DNA from: SHZI01 sp031395645 | GTDB lineage: Bacteria > Pseudomonadota > Gammaproteobacteria > Steroidobacterales > GCA-2729495 | NCBI GenBank assembly: GCA_031395645.1 | Contig: JANNJM010000078.1 | Span: forward strand, 1 to 64,000 | Length of the DNA stretch: 64,000 nt | Direction: 5' to 3' | Part shown: in pieces, positions 42,587-51,966 of the stretch | Position numbering within the stretch: the stretch's first letter is position 1 | Layout of the letters: every line of letters begins with the position of its first letter | Program-made: the position numbers and the translations under genes | Notes under the pieces: generated by a model | Told to the model about the DNA's origin: nothing | Databases searched by the model: none | Seen by the model: the letters and a program-made list of their open reading frames with translations, nothing else

Positions 42587-44740
42587 CTATTGCTGTGGTT
42601 TCTCCGGATCTGGCGCCGGCGGGGTTATCACGAGGTCCGGCAGCGCCTGGATCGCCGCCAGATTGATGGCCGTAGCATCCTGGCCGGCGGCCGGCACCTT
42701 GCCAACCATCCAGTTGTAGATGTCGCGCGTCAGATCATCCCGCGCCTGCTCGGCATCCGCCGAGTGCGCGGGAAATCCTTCCTGACCGAAGCTGCCGTTC
42801 GGATAGAGCGACCCGTAGGGCGGCGTGAGGTACGTGATGTCCTTGCCAGCCGTGGTCAGGGTGAGGTGCAGGCGATCTGACCAGATCTGGGGCGTGACCC
42901 GGTCGCCTTCGGCGTGAATGAGCAGGTAGGGAATATCGAGCTTCTGCGCTTCCCGCTCGGGAACGGCCAGCGTGTCCGGACCGTAGTAGCTTAAAAAGCT
43001 GTCGGGCGTGACCCGGATGGTGGCCCGGAGAATCCCGAGACTCGTGGTCACGCCGGCGGGAAACGTGTAGAGCTGGTTGCCGCGACCGGCTGCCACCTCT
43101 GCCTGCGCCGTGGCGACGCCGGGCGCATAGACACCACCCGCCAATGGGGCGTACTGAGCGCCCTCGCGTCCGTCGGCGACGGTGCCGTAGGTCGACACCG
43201 CCTTGACCCGCGGATCGTTGTTGAAGGGACTGTTGGCCACGTCCGGTCCGCAATTCCGGAACCAGGACGGGTAAACCGGCGAGAACACGCTGCCCTTGCT
43301 GTGGCCAAGGATCACAACGCCCTCATAGCCGAGCGTATTCACGAGGTATTCGACGCCCGACTTCAGGTCGCACACCGCCTCGGGGTAGAGCGTGTTGCCG
43401 CCACCCTCGTTCGGCCCGTGGTCGATGCTGTCCCGCCGGTTCAGGCTGAGCGCCGTCACGTGGTAGCGCTCGAGCCACCAGCCGATCCAGCCCACCAGGC
43501 CGCCGCGGTAGCTGCCCATGGCACCGTGCGTGGCGAGCAGTGCGATCTTTTTAGTAGTGCCGGCGGGCACGATCAGCTCGCCTTCGAGGGTCGTAATCGC
43601 CTCTCCCGTGCGCGGACCACTGGCCGGCGTGAAACTGCCGCTCCACACGGGCAGCGCCACTTTCTTCACGCTGAGATTGACGTTGCTCGGGAACTCGCAG
43701 GCGTCTGCGCCATCCTGGCCAATGCCGCCATCACAAAGATCGATACCGATGCCACCGTTCATGGCGTCGGTTCCGAGGCCGCCAAAAAGCCTGTCAGCGC
43801 CGAAGTCGCCGGCGATGGTGTCGTTGCCGGATCCGCCGTCGATCCGGTCACTACCGTTACCGCCGGAGATCGTGTCGTTGCCGGGACCGCCGCAGATCAG
43901 ATCGTTGCCACTCGCACCATTGATGGTGTCGTTGCCACCAAGGCCCGCAATGACGTCCGGGTACTTCGTGCCGTTAAGAACGTTGTTGCCCTCGGTACCA
44001 ACGATCGTGGCCGTTTTGCCATAGCAGGTCACCTGCGCGGTCGCGGCCAGCGGCAGGCCAAGGGCGAGCAGGCCAACGCCAGCGATGTTTCTGCACAGGG
44101 TGCGGCTTTTCAGGCGACGGCGGCGGGCCGCAGCGGCGGAGAACATGCCAAGCGCGCCTGACAGCAACCAGATCGTGCCGGGCAGCGGCACGACGGTCGT
44201 ACCGGTAACGTCGGTTGCCCAGAAGCCCGTCCGGTTGACGGCGTCGACGTCGCAAAACTGCTGATTGCTGCAAGCAAAGGCCGCGGTGAAGCTGCCAGCT
44301 CCGGCCTGCGAAAAGCCGTTCGCGAAGCCTGGCCCGATGGCCACGTTGTCGAACTGGGTAATGGCGACGCTGTAGGTGCCGGCCGCCAGGGCGGTCACCA
44401 GGTAGATATCGAACTGCTCGTTGGTCAACGGATCCGCCGGCACGTCACCGGGTGCGGCGTCATCCTGCTGGACCAGCAGGGTGCCAAGCGCATCAAACAA
44501 CGCGATACCCGGGTCGAAGCCACCCTGCGGGATCAAGGTGCCCGCCGCATTGCTGCCGCCGGCGTAAGACCAGGTCTGGATGGTCACCGAACCGGGTGCC
44601 GGCAGCGTGAACGTAAACGTCTGCACCGCGTCGTCGGCGTCCAGCGTCCCCGTGAACGACAACGCCGCCGCGTCGACACGGAGGCAGAGCAGTGCGCCAA
44701 ACAGCGTGGCGAGCGCGGTTGCGGATTGGGTCCTGATCAT
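42587..44740 (-). CDS. fusion: PEP-CTERM-like protein + RTX repeats + alpha/beta hydrolase
   Basis: 717 residues in three parts. (1) Residues 1-212: signal peptide, beta-rich domain and a PEP-CTERM-like sorting signal VVPLPGTIWLLSG, helix and RRRRLKSR. (2) A second signal-like stretch (NIAGVGLLALGLPLAATAQV, about 218-237) followed by RTX calcium repeats (GLGGNDTINGASGNDLICGG, about 250-345). (3) An alpha/beta hydrolase with nucleophile Ser in VVILGHSKGSV (near 482), plus DRVTPQIW and a late His. A serine hydrolase of unknown substrate. One continuous ORF, so gene fusion or joining by deletion is probable. GAGGA precedes ATG 44740. It is upstream of the UbiD gene. Confidence 0.8.
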   Translation of the reverse strand: MIRTQSATALATLFGALLCLRVDAAALSFTGTLDADDAVQTFTFTLPAPGSVTIQTWSYAGGSNAAGTLIPQGGFDPGIALFDALGTLLVQQDDAAPGDVPADPLTNEQFDIYLVTALAAGTYSVAITQFDNVAIGPGFANGFSQAGAGSFTAAFACSNQQFCDVDAVNRTGFWATDVTGTTVVPLPGTIWLLSGALGMFSAAAARRRRLKSRTLCRNIAGVGLLALGLPLAATAQVTCYGKTATIVGTEGNNVLNGTKYPDVIAGLGGNDTINGASGNDLICGGPGNDTISGGNGSDRIDGGSGNDTIAGDFGADRLFGGLGTDAMNGGIGIDLCDGGIGQDGADACEFPSNVNLSVKKVALPVWSGSFTPASGPRTGEAITTLEGELIVPAGTTKKIALLATHGAMGSYRGGLVGWIGWWLERYHVTALSLNRRDSIDHGPNEGGGNTLYPEAVCDLKSGVEYLVNTLGYEGVVILGHSKGSVFSPVYPSWFRNCGPDVANSPFNNDPRVKAVSTYGTVADGREGAQYAPLAGGVYAPGVATAQAEVAAGRGNQLYTFPAGVTTSLGILRATIRVTPDSFLSYYGPDTLAVPEREAQKLDIPYLLIHAEGDRVTPQIWSDRLHLTLTTAGKDITYLTPPYGSLYPNGSFGQEGFPAHSADAEQARDDLTRDIYNWMVGKVPAAGQDATAINLAAIQALPDLVITPPAPDPEKPQQ

Positions 44741-44892
44741 GGGCTGTTCCTCAAGGTTCCAGCTTTCTTGTTCTCAGGTCCAAAGTAATGCACGGCGTCG
44801 GTTGGGACGCAAGCGGGATATGGAAGAATCAGGAGGTTATTGTCACATGCCACCAGGCACTCGTCCGGGACCGCGCGTCCATTCAGGGCAGC

Positions 44893-46029
44893 TCAACCCA
44901 GGATCCTCGCGATCGTCCAGTAGCCGCCCACGGCGGCGATCAGTGCGGACGCAGGGATCACGACGCGCGCCCGGTACCAGGGCCGCCCGCGGAACCACAG
45001 GCCGACCGCCAGCAGGGCCAGCCCGATCACCGTGAGCTGGCCAAGCTCCACGCCCACGTTAAAGGCGATCAGCGCCGGCAGGAACTCGCCCCGGGGCAGT
45101 CCGACTTCGGTGAGTACCCCGGCAAAGCCCAGCCCATGCAGCAGGCCAAAACCGAACACCACCCAGACCCGCCAGGCCTTGAGTTCGCTGACCAGGATAT
45201 TTTCGACCGCGACGTAGACGATGGACAGTGCAATCAGCGGTTCGACCACCGACGCCGGCAGCGACACGACTCCGTAGAGCGACAGCGCCAGCGTGATCGA
45301 GTGCGCGACCGTAAATGCAGTGACCTGGTACAGCAGGGGGCGCCAGCTCAGGGACAGAAGAAAAATTCCGAGCACGAACAGGATGTGGTCGAGGCCCTTG
45401 GGCACGATGTGGGTGTAGCCGAGCACGGTGTAATCGCGGAGCACGTCGGTCGTCGTGCGCTCCGGCAGCAGCGCGGGATCCAGCGGGAAGGGTGCGCTCT
45501 CCCTGCCGGCTGTCAGCCAGTCAGCGCGCGCGATGGCCCCGCCGGGCAGCGCCAGCCGCAGGGCGCTCTCTCCGAACTCCGGCGCGTAACGCCAGGTAAA
45601 TACTTTGCTCCGTGGCGGGATGCGACCGCCGAACGTAATTACCGTCAGGCGTTCGACGCCTGTGTCTCCGACGGTCGGAATGGCCACGGCAGCAAGCTGC
45701 GGTGCCACGGTTTGCCCATCGAAGCGCACGACAATGCCCCGGAGCAGCCGTGGAGCAAACGCGTCGAACTGCGCCCGCAATGCCTCTGGTGGCAGATCGC
45801 GCAACGCGTTGTACGCGCCGGCCTGGGGCGCCTGGCTGGTGTCCTCGTGCTCGGGACCGATGCCGGCCAGCAGCGCCTCGAGATTCAGTTGCAGCGCTGC
45901 CGACCAGGTGCCATCGCCAGCGAAGGTCACCGTGACAATTGCGGGTCGGAGGCGGTGCGCTGCGGCCGTCTGCGCCAGCAGCAAACCGGCGAGCAGCAGG
46001 CAGCTCAGGATCTTCAGTCGCGGGGTCAA
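44893..46029 (-). CDS. HupE/UreJ-type membrane protein
   Basis: 378 residues. A signal/anchor precedes a periplasmic beta-rich domain (about 25-190), and then six helices with metal-binding-type motifs: TVLGYTHIVPKGLDHILFVLG, FTVAHSITLALS, GLLHGLGFAGVL. The HupE/UreJ family is linked to nickel or cobalt uptake; members with this N-terminal domain are less clear and could import other metals. Start TTG 46029 lies 38 bp from the divergent DUF4198 start. 150 bp of unassigned DNA (44741-44892) precede the hydrolase gene. Confidence 0.88.
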   Translation of the reverse strand: MTPRLKILSCLLLAGLLLAQTAAAHRLRPAIVTVTFAGDGTWSAALQLNLEALLAGIGPEHEDTSQAPQAGAYNALRDLPPEALRAQFDAFAPRLLRGIVVRFDGQTVAPQLAAVAIPTVGDTGVERLTVITFGGRIPPRSKVFTWRYAPEFGESALRLALPGGAIARADWLTAGRESAPFPLDPALLPERTTTDVLRDYTVLGYTHIVPKGLDHILFVLGIFLLSLSWRPLLYQVTAFTVAHSITLALSLYGVVSLPASVVEPLIALSIVYVAVENILVSELKAWRVWVVFGFGLLHGLGFAGVLTEVGLPRGEFLPALIAFNVGVELGQLTVIGLALLAVGLWFRGRPWYRARVVIPASALIAAVGGYWTIARILG

Positions 46030-46067
46030 CGCTGCATCTCGTGAGGGTGATATGCGAGACTACCGCG

Positions 46068-46904
46068 ATGGCGTCTCATCTGACCAGCAGCCGGCTGCCG
46101 GCCATCCTGATGGCGTTGGTCGGGGTCGGCTGGGCCACTCCGGGGATGACGCACGATTTCTGGATCGAACCGGTGACGTTTCGTCCGCCGGTCAATTCCA
46201 GCCTGCCAGTTAACCTGCGCGTCGGCGAGGATTTCAACGGCACCAGCCAGCCGTTTGTACCCGACTGGCTCGTCGATTTCTCCGTAAGTACAACGGCCGG
46301 GCGCGCAGCCGTTGCCGGTCTCGCCGGTGATGATCCGGCAGCCACGCTGGCACTCAGGGAGCCGGGCCTGCGGCTCATCGGCTATCACAGCAGCCGGTCC
46401 TTCGTGGATCTCGAAGCGGGACGCTTCGACAAGTACCTGCTTTCCGAGGGTCTTGACCGCATCGTCGAGCTGCGACGCGAACGCGGCCAGTCACAAGTCA
46501 ACGGGCGCGAATATTATTCCCGCTGCGCCAAGTCACTGGTGATGGTCGGCGACGGGCCGCGCCGCGGATTCGACCGGGTGCTCGGCTACCCGCTGGAATT
46601 GATCCCGCAGGCAGATCCCTATGCGCTCGCGCCGGGCGACCCATTGACGGTCGCGCTCATCTTCAAGGGCAAGCCGGTCGCCGGCGCACTGGTGATCGCG
46701 TTCACGGCCGACCGTCCGGCCGACCGGCTCAACGTGCGGACTGGCGCCGACGGGCGCGCCAGGCTGCCGCTAAACCGTGCGGGGCGCTGGCTCGTCAAGG
46801 CCGTCCACATGATCGCCGTACCGGCCAGCGACCCGGCGGCGGACTGGGAGAGTTTCTGGGCGTCGCTGACGTTCGAGATCGGCGCCCTACGGGTGCAGCC
46901 CTGA
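46068..46904 (+). CDS. DUF4198 (metal-binding/transport-associated) periplasmic protein
   Basis: 278 residues from MASHLTSS, with a signal peptide ending PGMTHDFWIEP. DUF4198 pattern: HDFWIEPVTFRPPVN ... Ig-like domain, GRWLVKAVHMI near the end. The family is often coupled to nickel/cobalt transporters (NikM/NikK-like) and to metal uptake. It is divergent to HupE with only 38 bp between the starts. Its end overlaps the large oxidase gene by 18 bp. The start at 46068 has a weak Shine-Dalgarno; an extension to 45939 is unlikely. Confidence 0.85.
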   Translation: MASHLTSSRLPAILMALVGVGWATPGMTHDFWIEPVTFRPPVNSSLPVNLRVGEDFNGTSQPFVPDWLVDFSVSTTAGRAAVAGLAGDDPAATLALREPGLRLIGYHSSRSFVDLEAGRFDKYLLSEGLDRIVELRRERGQSQVNGREYYSRCAKSLVMVGDGPRRGFDRVLGYPLELIPQADPYALAPGDPLTVALIFKGKPVAGALVIAFTADRPADRLNVRTGADGRARLPLNRAGRWLVKAVHMIAVPASDPAADWESFWASLTFEIGALRVQP

Positions 46905-49900
46905 CGGACCCGGCGGGCTGCCGAGCTGCCCGCGGAGCAGGCCGAAATCGGCGGTCGTCACGGTGCCGCTGCCATTCAGGTCGGCCGCCGCGGCCGCGGC
47001 GCCAGACTCGACTGACTGCCCGAGAACCGCGCGCAGCAAACCGAAGTCTGCGGCCGTCACCGTCCCGCTGTTGTCCAGGTCAGCGTCGCAGAGGTTGCCG
47101 TACCCGTCGCCATCGACGTCCAGCTGACTGGCATTGGCCACCAGCGTGCAGTTGTCCAGCGCATCAAGTAAGCCATCCAGATCAAGGTCGGACACCGGCG
47201 CAGGCCCCTCGTCGCCACCAATCTGCTCCAGGTAGGCAACCAGCTTCGGCAGGTCTGCCGCAGGCACCGTGCTGCCACTGTGCGCCTCGATGGCCGCCGT
47301 CAGCGTTGGCGCGGAACTGTCGTGCAGGTACGGAGCCGTGGCCCAGACGTCCCGCAACGTGGGCACGTCGATACCGGTCAGCAGCTGGCCCAGCCGGTTA
47401 CCGCTCGCGGGCGTCAACGTCCCTACATCCAGCACATTGCCCGCGCCGCTGACGGTGAAGTTCGCGCCACCGTGGCAGGCGGCGCAATTGCGCGTGGCGA
47501 AGACGGTCCTGCCCTCCTCACCGGCAGTCGTCAGCGTGCCGTCGCCATTGCGCAGGGGGCTCGGCGCGAAACTGTTCAGCGAAGCCACGTAGGCCGCCAG
47601 CGCATCAAGGTCGGCGCTCTGCCCGGCCTTCGGATCCTCGAGCGGCAGGCGGCGCGTTCCCTCATAGAAGGCTGCGTCATCCATCAGTCCGGTACCGCCG
47701 GCCAGCGCGCGGATCTGACCTTCAAAGTCCTGCACCTCGTCGAAGTTGTTGCTCCAGTGCAGGAAGCCATGCCCGGCGGCGCGGCCGCGCAGGGCGATGG
47801 TGCTGCGCAGGCCCTCGCCAAAGCCGGTCAGGTCCCACACGCGGCCGTCGTACCCACCGTCGTTGTGACACGTCGCGCAGCTCATGTAACGGTCCTGCGC
47901 AAGGCGCGCATCCCGGGCATCGTAGAACAACTGCTTGCCGAGCAGGACGTTGGGCGTGAGGGCCTCTGAGGTTACCGACTGAAGGGTCGCGACATGGGGA
48001 ACGCTCGCTGTGCCGGTCTGCACAAGGCTCGACAGGTCGAAGACATCAACGGTGCGGTCCATGAAATTGCTGACGTAGAGGCGGAGGCCATCCGGCGCCA
48101 CGAGCACTCCCTGGGGTGCGCGACCAACATCCAGCCGCATGATCTGCCAGCCACTGTGTGCGCCGGCGATGACCACTTCGCGGCTCGTTTCGAGCGCGGC
48201 GAAGGCATACACACCGAGCTTGTCGAAGGCCACCGCGCTGGCAAGGCTGGCGTTGTCGTGATCCATGCGCCGCGCGAGATCCTCGGTGCCCGTGCTGAGG
48301 ACCATGCGCGAGGTGATCGCCCGGACGGTATTCTGGAAGTTCAGGTTCAGGCCATTGCGCAGCGACCCGCGCCGGACGTTGTCCTGTTTCGAAGGCACGA
48401 ACGCCTGCGTGCCATCCGGCGAGAGCACCGCGGCGCCGAGATAATTCGGCACCCCGCTCCCCTGATTTTCGGCATCCGGCACTCCGCTGTGCCGGAGACT
48501 GATGGTTTGTGCCACCTGCAGGCTCGCCGCAGTGATGCGGAGCACTTCGCCACCGGCCGTGCCGGGCTGCACGTTGGCCGTGTTCTCGCCGGGCAGCAGT
48601 GGCGTGATGAAACGGGAGACGTAGATCGACGCCCCGTCGCCAGTGATGGCAAGGTGGCGGGGATTCGGCCCGACGCTGACCTCGCCGACCACCTGTCGCG
48701 AGACGCCATCCACCTTGAGCAGCTTGCCAAGGCCTTCGAGCACGACGTAGGCCGCGCTCCCGGCCGGCGAGAACGCCAGGCCGAAGGGCTGCGAACCTCG
48801 TGGCAGCGGGATGGTAGCAACCACTGCGAGCGTGCCCGGATCGATGATGCTGATCGAAGCCGACTGCTTGTTGGTGACCCAGACCGTACCGTCGGGCGCT
48901 ATGGCCACCGACCGTGGCGCCAGCTGCACGGGAATCTCGGCCAGTCGTGCATTCGTGACCGCGTCGAACGCCGTCACCGAGTTGTTGTCCTGATTCACCA
49001 CCCACAACCGGTTGTTGCCCGCGCCGGGCGCCCCGTACGCCAGATTGCCCGAGGCCGCCGGCCGGTTCGCGGTCAGCGGGAAATGCACCGTGACGGCGGT
49101 CGTGCTCTGCTGCTGAAGGCCCCGGGCGTCGGTCACCGTCAGGGTGACGTAGTACACCCCCGGCTGCGTGAAGGTGTGGTCTATGGTTGGCGAAGCGGAC
49201 CACCCCGTTTCGGGCGTGCCGTCGTCGAAGTACCAGCGGAACTGGGGATTAACGGCACTGCTGACCACCGCCGTAAACGTGGCGGTTGATCCCGACAGGC
49301 GGGGCAACTCGAGCGGCAGTGGTGCAAGCACGAGCGGGCTGATGGCGGTGATCTGCCAGACGAAGGCCGCCGAGGCAGTATTCACGCCGTCGCTGGCGGC
49401 GACGACCACGTTGTAGCTGCCCGGCGCGGTCGGCGTGCCGCTGATGAGTCCGGAGACCGGATGCACGGTAAGGCCCGGAGGCAGGCCACTGGCGCCGTAG
49501 CCGAGCTCATCAAGATTGGGATCCGTAGCGAGGAGCTGCAGGCTGACCGGAGTGCCCTCGGGGCCCGAGCGGTTGCCGGGGGCGGTCAGCACGGGTGTCA
49601 CGGCGGGATTGGGTGCGGCGGCGACCGGAATCTGGACGATCCTGCTGACCGACGGTACGCCCGACGGATTGAGCACAAACAACATATAGAACCCTGGCGG
49701 CGCATCGGCGGCGCGCGTGGGCGCCTGGACCATGAGGCGGGTGCCATTGGTGACGAACGTCGCCTCGACGAAGCGCTGATCCATATTCCAGCTGTGGGTC
49801 ACCGAGCTTGTCTTGACGAGTGCCACGCGGCTGATCGGCCCACTGCCGTTGTAATCGAGGGCGAAGGTCTCGCCGATCTCGATGCTGGGCTGGACGCTGC

Positions 49901-51077
49901 TGATCGTCGGTCGCGCGGCCAGCCCACCGCCGGGACCGTAGAGGTAAGGCGGGTAGTAGACCTCGATATTGGTGTTGTTCTCCGGAAGGCTCGTGGTTGG
50001 GGAATTGGCACCGCCACCACCCACCATCACGCTCGCGTCCGGCAGCAGCAGCGCCATCGAATGATAGAGACGCGCTTTGACAGCCGGGACAAGCGGATTC
50101 TTCCTGGACCACACGCCCGTGTTCGGATCCCAGATCTCGGGGTAATAGGTGGTGTTCGTCTTTTCGTTCCAGACACCGCTGCCACCGGTGGCGAGAACCT
50201 GGCCATCCGCCAGTACGGTGGCGTTGACGAGCACACGCTTCTGAAAAAGATTGCCCGTGGAGGTCACGACGGGGTTGGTACCCGTGATGTCGATGATCCG
50301 GGCCTGGTTGGAATTGCCACCAAACTGCAGGATGCGGCCGGGCCGGAACATGGCAGCGCTGGAGTCACTGCCCGTGGGTCCGGAGTAGGTGCCCTTGCTC
50401 GTGAAGGTGCCCGTCCCCGCCGGGTTCACCGTGTACATCCGGCCACTGTTGTCGTAGCCGAAAATCAGGCCATTCGGCGCGACCCAGTTGCGCGGGTACA
50501 TGAAGTCGAGCGAGCTGGTGTTGGCGCCGCTCAGCAGGCGGAAGGTGCCATTGGACTGGCGCACCTCCGGCCGGTCGGTGCCACTGCTACCGCCCTGGAT
50601 GTAGACCTCGCCACTCAGCGTTGCCGTCGAGGTGGAATACCACCGCCCGCGGTTCATGTTGGTCTGGCGGGTGAGCGTGTTGTTCGCAAAACTGAAGAAG
50701 TTGGTATTGGGATTGGCGCTGTTCAGCACCTGCGTGCCGTTCCACACGTCGCCGCCGGCAATGAACACACCGCCATCACCGGGCAGCACCAGCTGGGAGC
50801 TGCAGAAGATGTCGGTCAGCGTGAGGTTCGGCAGGGTCAGGTGGCCACCCGACAGGCCGCCAGCGGGGTCCCAGACGTCGTAGGTAAAGTTGCCGCTCTG
50901 CACGCCCGTTGCAGTGCTGCCGTAACTGAGGATGCGCTGGTCCGGCAGCAGTACCGCATGGATCGGGATGAGCGGCCAGGAGTGCACCGCAGACCACGCA
51001 CCGTTGACGTTGTCGGCCCGGGCCGGGCCTAAGCCCATCAGCAGAGTGAGCGCCGCAAGCGCAGCCGCTGGTTTCAT
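46887..51077 (-). CDS. copper-radical oxidase / dihaem c cytochrome / dockerin fusion
   Basis: 1396 residues, secreted (signal ends ARADNVNG). Order: galactose/glyoxal-oxidase propeller and C-terminal Ig domain (about 25-490), with Cys92 (IFCSSQ), Tyr147 (GRWYSTS), Tyr338-His339 (RLYHSM) and His428 (THSWNMDQR), which correspond to Cys228-Tyr272, Tyr495, His496 and His581 of galactose oxidase. Then a cadherin-like repeat, a PKD domain, a YVTN-type propeller (about 690-1020), a dihaem cytochrome part with CATCH (near 1063) and CAACH (near 1198), as in MauG/CCP proteins, and a C-terminal dockerin-like EF-hand pair (DLDNSGTVTAADFGLL twice). Peroxide made by the first domain could be used by the last. 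Rich in repeats; no sign of truncation. Confidence 0.9.
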   Translation of the reverse strand: MKPAAALAALTLLMGLGPARADNVNGAWSAVHSWPLIPIHAVLLPDQRILSYGSTATGVQSGNFTYDVWDPAGGLSGGHLTLPNLTLTDIFCSSQLVLPGDGGVFIAGGDVWNGTQVLNSANPNTNFFSFANNTLTRQTNMNRGRWYSTSTATLSGEVYIQGGSSGTDRPEVRQSNGTFRLLSGANTSSLDFMYPRNWVAPNGLIFGYDNSGRMYTVNPAGTGTFTSKGTYSGPTGSDSSAAMFRPGRILQFGGNSNQARIIDITGTNPVVTSTGNLFQKRVLVNATVLADGQVLATGGSGVWNEKTNTTYYPEIWDPNTGVWSRKNPLVPAVKARLYHSMALLLPDASVMVGGGGANSPTTSLPENNTNIEVYYPPYLYGPGGGLAARPTISSVQPSIEIGETFALDYNGSGPISRVALVKTSSVTHSWNMDQRFVEATFVTNGTRLMVQAPTRAADAPPGFYMLFVLNPSGVPSVSRIVQIPVAAAPNPAVTPVLTAPGNRSGPEGTPVSLQLLATDPNLDELGYGASGLPPGLTVHPVSGLISGTPTAPGSYNVVVAASDGVNTASAAFVWQITAISPLVLAPLPLELPRLSGSTATFTAVVSSAVNPQFRWYFDDGTPETGWSASPTIDHTFTQPGVYYVTLTVTDARGLQQQSTTAVTVHFPLTANRPAASGNLAYGAPGAGNNRLWVVNQDNNSVTAFDAVTNARLAEIPVQLAPRSVAIAPDGTVWVTNKQSASISIIDPGTLAVVATIPLPRGSQPFGLAFSPAGSAAYVVLEGLGKLLKVDGVSRQVVGEVSVGPNPRHLAITGDGASIYVSRFITPLLPGENTANVQPGTAGGEVLRITAASLQVAQTISLRHSGVPDAENQGSGVPNYLGAAVLSPDGTQAFVPSKQDNVRRGSLRNGLNLNFQNTVRAITSRMVLSTGTEDLARRMDHDNASLASAVAFDKLGVYAFAALETSREVVIAGAHSGWQIMRLDVGRAPQGVLVAPDGLRLYVSNFMDRTVDVFDLSSLVQTGTASVPHVATLQSVTSEALTPNVLLGKQLFYDARDARLAQDRYMSCATCHNDGGYDGRVWDLTGFGEGLRSTIALRGRAAGHGFLHWSNNFDEVQDFEGQIRALAGGTGLMDDAAFYEGTRRLPLEDPKAGQSADLDALAAYVASLNSFAPSPLRNGDGTLTTAGEEGRTVFATRNCAACHGGANFTVSGAGNVLDVGTLTPASGNRLGQLLTGIDVPTLRDVWATAPYLHDSSAPTLTAAIEAHSGSTVPAADLPKLVAYLEQIGGDEGPAPVSDLDLDGLLDALDNCTLVANASQLDVDGDGYGNLCDADLDNSGTVTAADFGLLRAVLGQSVESGAAAAAADLNGSGTVTTADFGLLRGQLGSPPGPSGLHP

Positions 51078-51271
51078 TTTTATTCTTCTTCGCAGACAGC
51101 CTCTGGGGGCCGTTGGTGCAAAGCTTACCGCCGGATTGTGCCAGGCGGCGGACTTTGAGCACAGTTGGGCCGGGTCACGGCCTTACATAATCCCGACAGG
51201 ACAGCGGCAATTGCCTGGCCCGAACTGCTGTGCTACTTTTGTGACGCAGCAGAGTCAGGGAAGACCTCACG

Positions 51272-51553
51272 ATGGCAGCGACCACGACCATTCGCCTACC
51301 GCCCAAGTTGCGGGCACGGCTCACTACCCTCGCCAAGGAAACCGGTCGGTCGGCACATAGCCTGATTGTCGAAGCCGTGGAACGGCATGCAGCCTACGAA
51401 GAGCAGCTGCGCAGCCTGGTAAAAGAAGCGCTCGCGGCTGACAACGCCATTGAGAAGACCGGTGAGGTCTATCGCGCTGAGGATGTGCATGCCTGGATGA
51501 CAAGGCTGGCGCGCGGGAAGCCGGTCGCTCGGCCGAAGCCGTGGCGGAAGTAG
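51272..51553 (+). CDS. ribbon-helix-helix antitoxin (CopG/RelB-like)
   Basis: 93 residues. N-terminal RHH: TTTIRLPPKLRARLTTLAKE and GRSAHSLIVEAVERH. A C-terminal toxin-binding tail follows. GGAAGA lies upstream of ATG 51272. It overlaps the toxin gene by 13 bp, the typical coupled arrangement; the pair is expected to repress its own promoter. Region 51078-51271 between it and the oxidase shows no other gene. Confidence 0.88.
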   Translation: MAATTTIRLPPKLRARLTTLAKETGRSAHSLIVEAVERHAAYEEQLRSLVKEALAADNAIEKTGEVYRAEDVHAWMTRLARGKPVARPKPWRK

Positions 51554-51834
51554 TCTATTCAGCGCGCGCCCTCAGTCATATCGAACGCGCGCTACAGTTC
51601 CTGAGAGATGAAAACCCGGACGCTGCGCTGGCTGCAGTCACGGCGATTCAATCCGCAGTGAATCACCTGGCTGCGCACCCGCTCGTGGGTCGCCGCGTGG
51701 AGGGCGACCTGCGTGAACTGGTCATTTCCTACGGCCAGACGGGCTACGTCGCCCTGTATCGGTTTTTAGTGTCTCAAACGGTGGTCCGGATACTTGCCAT
51801 TCGCCACCAGCGGGAACTGGGGGTTCTGCCGTGA
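51541..51834 (+). CDS. RelE/ParE-type toxin
   Basis: 97 residues beginning at GTG 51541 (MAEVVYSARALSHIERALQF). The RelE/ParE fold pattern is LxxHPLVGRRVEGDLRELVI and a C-terminal VVRILAIRHQRELGVL. Toxins of this group cleave mRNA or block gyrase; this subgroup looks ParE-like. It is complete, so the module is apparently functional, in contrast to the broken DUF433 pair. Confidence 0.88.
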   Translation: MAEVVYSARALSHIERALQFLRDENPDAALAAVTAIQSAVNHLAAHPLVGRRVEGDLRELVISYGQTGYVALYRFLVSQTVVRILAIRHQRELGVLP

Positions 51835-51966
51835 ATCAAGCCATAGCGCAGCATCGCGCAGCATCGCGCAGATGCAAGCGTGCATGGAGTTCAGTTAGGA
51901 TTGGGGTTCCCTTTGCCGAGGGCCCCGGGCGTGGGACCCTCAATGACCTTCAGGAAGGAACTCACC

